Positions 59,236 through 64,000 of a stretch of DNA of 64,000 nucleotides are shown piece by piece. A model generated the notes under the pieces. It saw nothing but the letters and a program-made list of their open reading frames with translations, searched no databases and was not told the DNA's origin. A program made the translations under genes and the position numbers. The number at the start of each line of letters is the position of its first letter. Within the stretch, counting starts at the first letter, position 1. The DNA comes from Mytilus californianus (Eukaryota > Mollusca > Bivalvia > Mytilida > Mytilidae), in NCBI RefSeq assembly GCF_021869535.1, contig NW_026262679.1:84069143-84133142 (forward strand), given 5' to 3'.

Positions 59236-61379
59236 CACTACAAAAGTCAAAAAGTCTGAAAAGACCAGTTTTTGTCTGAATTTGCATGAATTTTTACTCG
59301 ACATTCTTAATTTGTCTGAATAATTTAAAAAAATTCTTGACATAGTATGAATTTGTCTAATAAGGTTTTTGGTTTTTCTTGACAAGTGTCTTGACAGTAT
59401 GAACATTGTCTTAAAATTTCTCGACACTTTCTGTATCATCTGATAAGAGTCTGGATTAGTCTCGACCAATTCTTGACTGTCTTAAATTTGTCTCGATCTG
59501 TCTTGACATATTCTTGACATTCTTAATAATGTCTGAATATGTCTCGACATATTCTTGACACTCTAAATAATGTCTGAATATGTCTCGACACATTCTTGAC
59601 AGTCTTAAATATGTCTTGACACTATCTCAACAGTATAAATTTCGCCTGAAATGTGAACAGACTTATTCTGCACTGTTTATGACATTCTATTGCTGTTATA
59701 TACTCCTTTTTATTATGGCTAAACTAAACTTTGAAGAATCAAGGATTAATTTGGTATAGTAAGATACCCTTTTGGTGCAACTAAGTTGGAATACGCTGAA
59801 TAATCCCCCATGTAGTTTAATTTTGTTTTATTTTTATTAAACATTTAAGTAATTGTTTTCACTTGGAATATAAGTCGAAGGTATTGACAAACAGCATTTA
59901 GATTTTTGCCGTTCGCAAAACTGCCAGTCAAATTTGCTTTTCTAAAATAGGTGTCTTGTATCTCTTTTGGACCCCACAATTCATCTTTTGGGTTTGTGTG
60001 GCTAAAAAAAGAGTGGGGGGGGAGCCTTTCGTTTAGGTCAAAAAATTTGTTCCCATCTTGATTCAAAAACCTTATTCATTTTTTAAAACAACCCAAAAAC
60101 ATTTTTTATTCAAATTTGAGTGTTGAATTTTATAATTTTTTATCAAAAATAAATATTTTTGATAACTCCTTCCTGAAATGAAAAAAATGTTTAGATCTAT
60201 ATTATGCATGTCTGTTTGAGAACCATTTCATAAGACCGATGATTTCTATAGAAATCATTGATGGGACCCATTATAAATACATTTTTTTTTATTATTCCTG
60301 GAGTAGATAATAATTTTCTTTTAATCTTTGGGAATTATTCAATTTGTTTTTATGTTAAAATAATTAACTTCATAATTTTGATGAAGAAAATCCATTTCAA
60401 TTCAATTTTTTTTCATCAAAATGATGATTTTCATTTTCATCTATCAACAAACTTTTTAAATTGTAGTGGCAAAGTCGGTCAACTGATAAGTTGTATGGCT
60501 GATTACAGGTAAAGCAATAACTTCTATTTGACAGTTGCGTGTACTCTGGGGTGTGGAATACCTTAATTTTATGGGGAACATCCTGTCCATGTGTAATACT
60601 TAATATATTCCAACAGATGACATTACACAAATTTTTCTTCTGTTAAATGAATGATTTGTATATCATCATAATTTGCTATTTATATAAACCGTATTTTGGT
60701 ATTATAATTATTTACCATATCAACATTGAATATTATGGATGTAGAATGAAATATGTCTACAGTATGATTGGTTTGAATCATTTAATTTATAAGATTTAGG
60801 AATCAAAATTTGTAATTATTTAAAAACCCACATTGAAATTGTTTTATATATACACACCCACATTTAAATTATTTTATACTTTAGATTTCATAGCCATATT
60901 TGCATTTGTAAAAATATTTATATACCCAAATTTTCAATTATTTTACATGCCCAACTTTTATTTTTGTTGTAAAGAAGTGTAACTTGAAACAACAGTATAT
61001 CATAAAAAGAGAAATAAAGATTAAAGTTATATCATGAATATTGGTCATGATTTGTAAAACTCAGAACTGTCAAGTAAATTTAAGACACCATTCAAAATGT
61101 TCAGAATATGTCAAGCCATACTGAGAAAAAATAAGAATGTCGAGAATATGTCGAGAAATTTCAAGACAGTATTCAAATGTCAAGAATTTGTCAAGAAATT
61201 TTAAGACCATATTCAGAATGTCGAGAATATGTCGAGTAAATTTCATGCAAATTTAATATAAATGAGAAAATGTCAAGAAAAATTAAGACACAAGTCATAC
61301 TTTTGGAGAATGTCGAGTAAAAGTTCATGCAAATTAAGACAAAAACTGGTCTTTTCAGACTTTTAGACTTTTTTTAGTG
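59236..61379. mobile_element. CACTA-type DNA transposon, non-autonomous, 2,144 bp
   Basis: Begins CACTACAAAAGTC and ends TTTTTTTAGTG. The outer 50-60 bases are inverted repeats (AGTCTGAAAAGACCAG matched by CTGGTCTTTTCAGACTT, and TTTGCATGAA by TTCATGCAAA). AGA at 59233-59235 and 61380-61382 is a 3-bp target duplication, and unit A keeps the empty site (TAAAGAAAAGC near 41780). Subterminal zones at 59260-59640 and 61060-61340 carry many short TCTTGACA / TCTCGACA and reverse-complement TGTCAAGA / TGTCGAGA motifs. These are the hallmarks of EnSpm/CACTA elements. The two short internal frames (59845-60066 minus, 60258-60512 plus) have no transposase motif. Confidence 0.88.
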
Positions 61380-61389
61380 AGAAAAGCAT

Positions 61390-63310
61390 TCAAAATTCGC
61401 GGAAAAATCACTAACATCATAACATCGGTTACGTGGTTTTGACAGTATTTGTAAACGAAGCGATGATAAATCTACCCCTGAGCATAAAATCCGATGCAAA
61501 TGAAGAAATTTTACTTTTTTATCATAAATAATTTCGTATATGACAGTTATTTGTATATGACAGTAATTCGTATATAGTTTTAATGTACGGCGGGAATTAT
61601 TGCGCGACGAAATTGCATTAAGAATACACTGCGATCTAATTCAGCGCCAAAGAAAGGGGGAATGGGATCGCAAGCATTTACAAAAAAAAATGACTATATG
61701 GACCTATATTATTTTTTTTTGCACTCGACTATGTACGGCTTTACGAATATTATATCGAAATTGCAAGAAAAAATTACCGGTAGTTTTTTTTCTGTATGCA
61801 TATGTACTCACATTACATAAAATGCTTGATAACGAAATTAGTAATTGGCAATTCACTTTGAAACTCAACATATACGCCTACGACACTTACCAAAGAGGAA
61901 ATTCGATCAATCATAGGTCCGTCCTATTTTCCTTCTAAATTTCAACAAAAGATGAGGAACTTGATCTTCTTTCACTGTACTGGATACCTAAATTACAGGA
62001 GTGTCCTTTCACACAACGTTATATTCAAAGCCGGGTTTCAGAGTTACTGTGAAACTACCTATTCCAGGGGGGAGGGGTGGGGGGGGGGGGATGGAAATCA
62101 GATGTGGATACTTAAAATCAAAAGATCGGTTAGGATATTAACAATCTAAGTCTCTTTCCTCTTGCAATAACATAAAAAAAAACATGCCTTCACTACAATT
62201 TACACTAGTATACCCAATGCTAAACTTAAAGACTGTATGAAGTTTGTTTCATAAAAAGAATGGTCAACGTAGATACAAACATATTGTTTAAGGAAAGGAT
62301 AACTCATAATTTGTAAAAAGAAACCTCTCTAATTCAAACAATAAATTATGTGAAACTGACATCGTCGAGATGCTTTGTATTTTAGCAACAACATATTTGT
62401 TACGTTTTGATGAAGTGTTTTTCAACAAACAATCGGCATTCGTATGGGAACCTATTGTACTGATCGACTTGTCAACTTATACTTTTATTCATATGATACT
62501 TTATACAGGAGCTTGTTGGGAAGAATGAAAGGAAGCTAGCTTTATCCTTTAACTATAGATGATGTTCTATCAATGAATAATGCAGTCTTGTGACTATGTT
62601 GAACGCATCTATTTCGTCGAACTTGAAATAAAGGATACCAAAGATGAGTCTGCCTTATATCTTGACTAACATCTAGGATTGGTTGAGAAAACTTTACAAA
62701 AAAAAAGAGATGATTTCAGCTTTCAATTTGCACAATTTGTATTTCTATGTAACTACATTACAGCAGCGCCTGCATATGGAGTATATATCTCTCAGTTGAT
62801 ACGATATTCCATAGCTTGTGTTTGATATTATGATTTCCTTGATAGAGGGTTACTGCTCAGGAAGAAGCTATTGAACCAAGGATTCAAAGTGGTAAAGTTG
62901 AAGGCGGACGCTTTCACAAGTTGGTCGACCGTTATGGAATATCTGTGTCACAGATGACCACGGATATGTTCCAATTGTCGTAACCACAATCAGTATTTTT
63001 CCTTGATAGTGACAACACCGAATGAGACTTATCACCAGATTTTTTCTTGCATGAGCGACACGATGAGTGCCACATGCGTAGTAGGAACTGCTTACCCTTC
63101 CGGTGCACATGAGATCACACTGGTTTTTGGTTGTGTTGGTGTTGTTCAATCTAGCTTTTTTTAAAAACATTTTCTATTTAGTGACTGTCGACTTGTTCGT
63201 CTTTTAGTCGTTTTTCGTATTTTTGCGATGGCGCTGTCGGCTTTTCTGAAACCAATGAGTTTTGAATGTCCCCTTGGTATCTTCTTTCTCTTTATTTGAG
63301 TTAAAAAAAA
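61390..63310 (+). mobile_element. Reverse transcriptase remnant, copy 1 (unit B)
   Basis: Counterpart of 41700-43620. It reads LHKMLDNEISNWQFTLKLN then YAYDTYQRGNSIN, then AGFQSYCETTYSRG, a G-rich run, GNQMWILK, and later the KRDD / AAPAYGVYI / RYGISVSQMTT region in broken frames up to about 63000. Many stops; dead. Confidence 0.6.
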
Positions 63311-64000
63311 TTAAAGCCTTAAAAAATTTGTTTTCATAATTTTTGCTTTATTTCCAGACACTATCAGAAACATTTTTTATTGCGTTGTATTAATTTCATT
63401 AAAAAAAATGCCAATAAGCAATATATATTCATTAGAGCCTGTAGTTTTTAGTATAAACATTTAGAATACCTTTCTTCTAATCCTTGAAATCCCTCCGATC
63501 ACTTTTGAATTATTATTTTGTGTTGTTTGGTTGGGCCAAACATTAAATAATGCATGCGAGTAACTCCCTTCCCCATTTTTTAATTACAGATCCTGCATTT
63601 TTCCAAGATCTAATACTACAAGCAATAGATTGACAAATTTCCCTTTTGTGCATGTGAATGGATATCAAACCTGGAAAAAACCCGTACAATGACGTAATGG
63701 TAGGTTTGATAGCAATCAAGGTTCAGTGTTAAAAGTGTACTTAAAATGTTAGTATGTTCTGAATGTGTTTCCCTATTAAATATGATAAAATTCCTGTAAA
63801 AGCTCATACAAAAATACCAGGTTTATAATATTGTACACCAGACATGCGTTTCAAACAAGTCATTTTTTTTTATCTTTCTTTTACTCCTGTTATTCAGACA
63901 TATTATTTCCTTAAGGTAAATCATCACTACTATTACAATATCTTTCAAAGTCGTGTGATGTTAACATCTCTGTAACTTAATGACAGCTATGGTTCAATTT

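Larger units (their letters stand above)
47570..64000. repeat. Segmental duplication, unit B (with broken TLR)
   Basis: Collinear with 35480-44960. Compared with unit A it gained a retroelement piece at about 48410-48620, extra sequence at 48900-50280, growth of the 1,280-bp array and a CACTA element, and it lacks the 36510-37236 palindrome. The window ends inside the unit. Confidence 0.75.

Noticed and set aside
59845-60512. Transposase gene within the CACTA element
   Set aside because: The two internal frames are short, on opposite strands, T/A-rich and lack DDE motifs.

Overview
The window looks like nuclear DNA of a marine bivalve, most likely a mussel close to Mytilus. The reasons are AT-rich sequence with short exons and long introns, intronless Toll-like receptor (TLR) genes in a local cluster, dense non-LTR-type reverse transcriptase debris, and repeat families with tandem cores of about 160 bp like the Pearl elements known from bivalves. 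I saw no prokaryotic features, CRISPR array, tRNA or rRNA.

Layout. 1-5.1 kb: decayed retroelement sequence. 5.1-7.5 kb (minus): a badly broken TLR copy without its 5' end. 7.67-19.78 kb (plus): a ten-exon gene whose conceptual product of about 839 residues joins a zinc-ribbon-like segment, a DDE transposase core of the Mutator-like/Kolobok-like kind, a basic stretch and a DEDDh 3'-5' exonuclease. All splice sites can be placed, but two single-base frameshifts and a missing catalytic aspartate suggest a recently dead or mis-assembled copy. 19.8-26.3 kb: intergenic, with a 0.9-kb minisatellite and several repeat families. 26.38-30.39 kb (plus): the last three exons of NDUFA13 (GRIM-19), a complex I subunit; the first exon was not found. 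30.4-35.4 kb: repeats and reverse transcriptase remnants.

35.5-45 kb and 47.6-64 kb are two copies of one segmental duplication. Each holds, in order, the TLR 3' flank, a minus-strand TLR, the TLR 5' flank, a short exon-like segment and the same reverse transcriptase remnant. The first unit has the only intact TLR (830 aa). The second has a broken TLR, four copies of a 1,280-bp tandem repeat carrying a cysteine-rich exon-like ORF, and a 2,144-bp CACTA-type DNA transposon. The sister unit preserves the empty site of that transposon, giving a clean 3-bp target duplication.

How the parts relate: the three TLR copies are one local family at different stages of decay, and all three lack the BB-loop proline of the TIR domain. 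The transposase-exonuclease gene and NDUFA13 lie in tandem on the opposite strand and have no evident functional link to the TLRs. The items most worth a second look are the transposase-exonuclease fusion, the BB-loop change, the 200-bp-arm palindrome 20 bp past the intact TLR stop codon, the 1,280-bp array, and the CACTA element.
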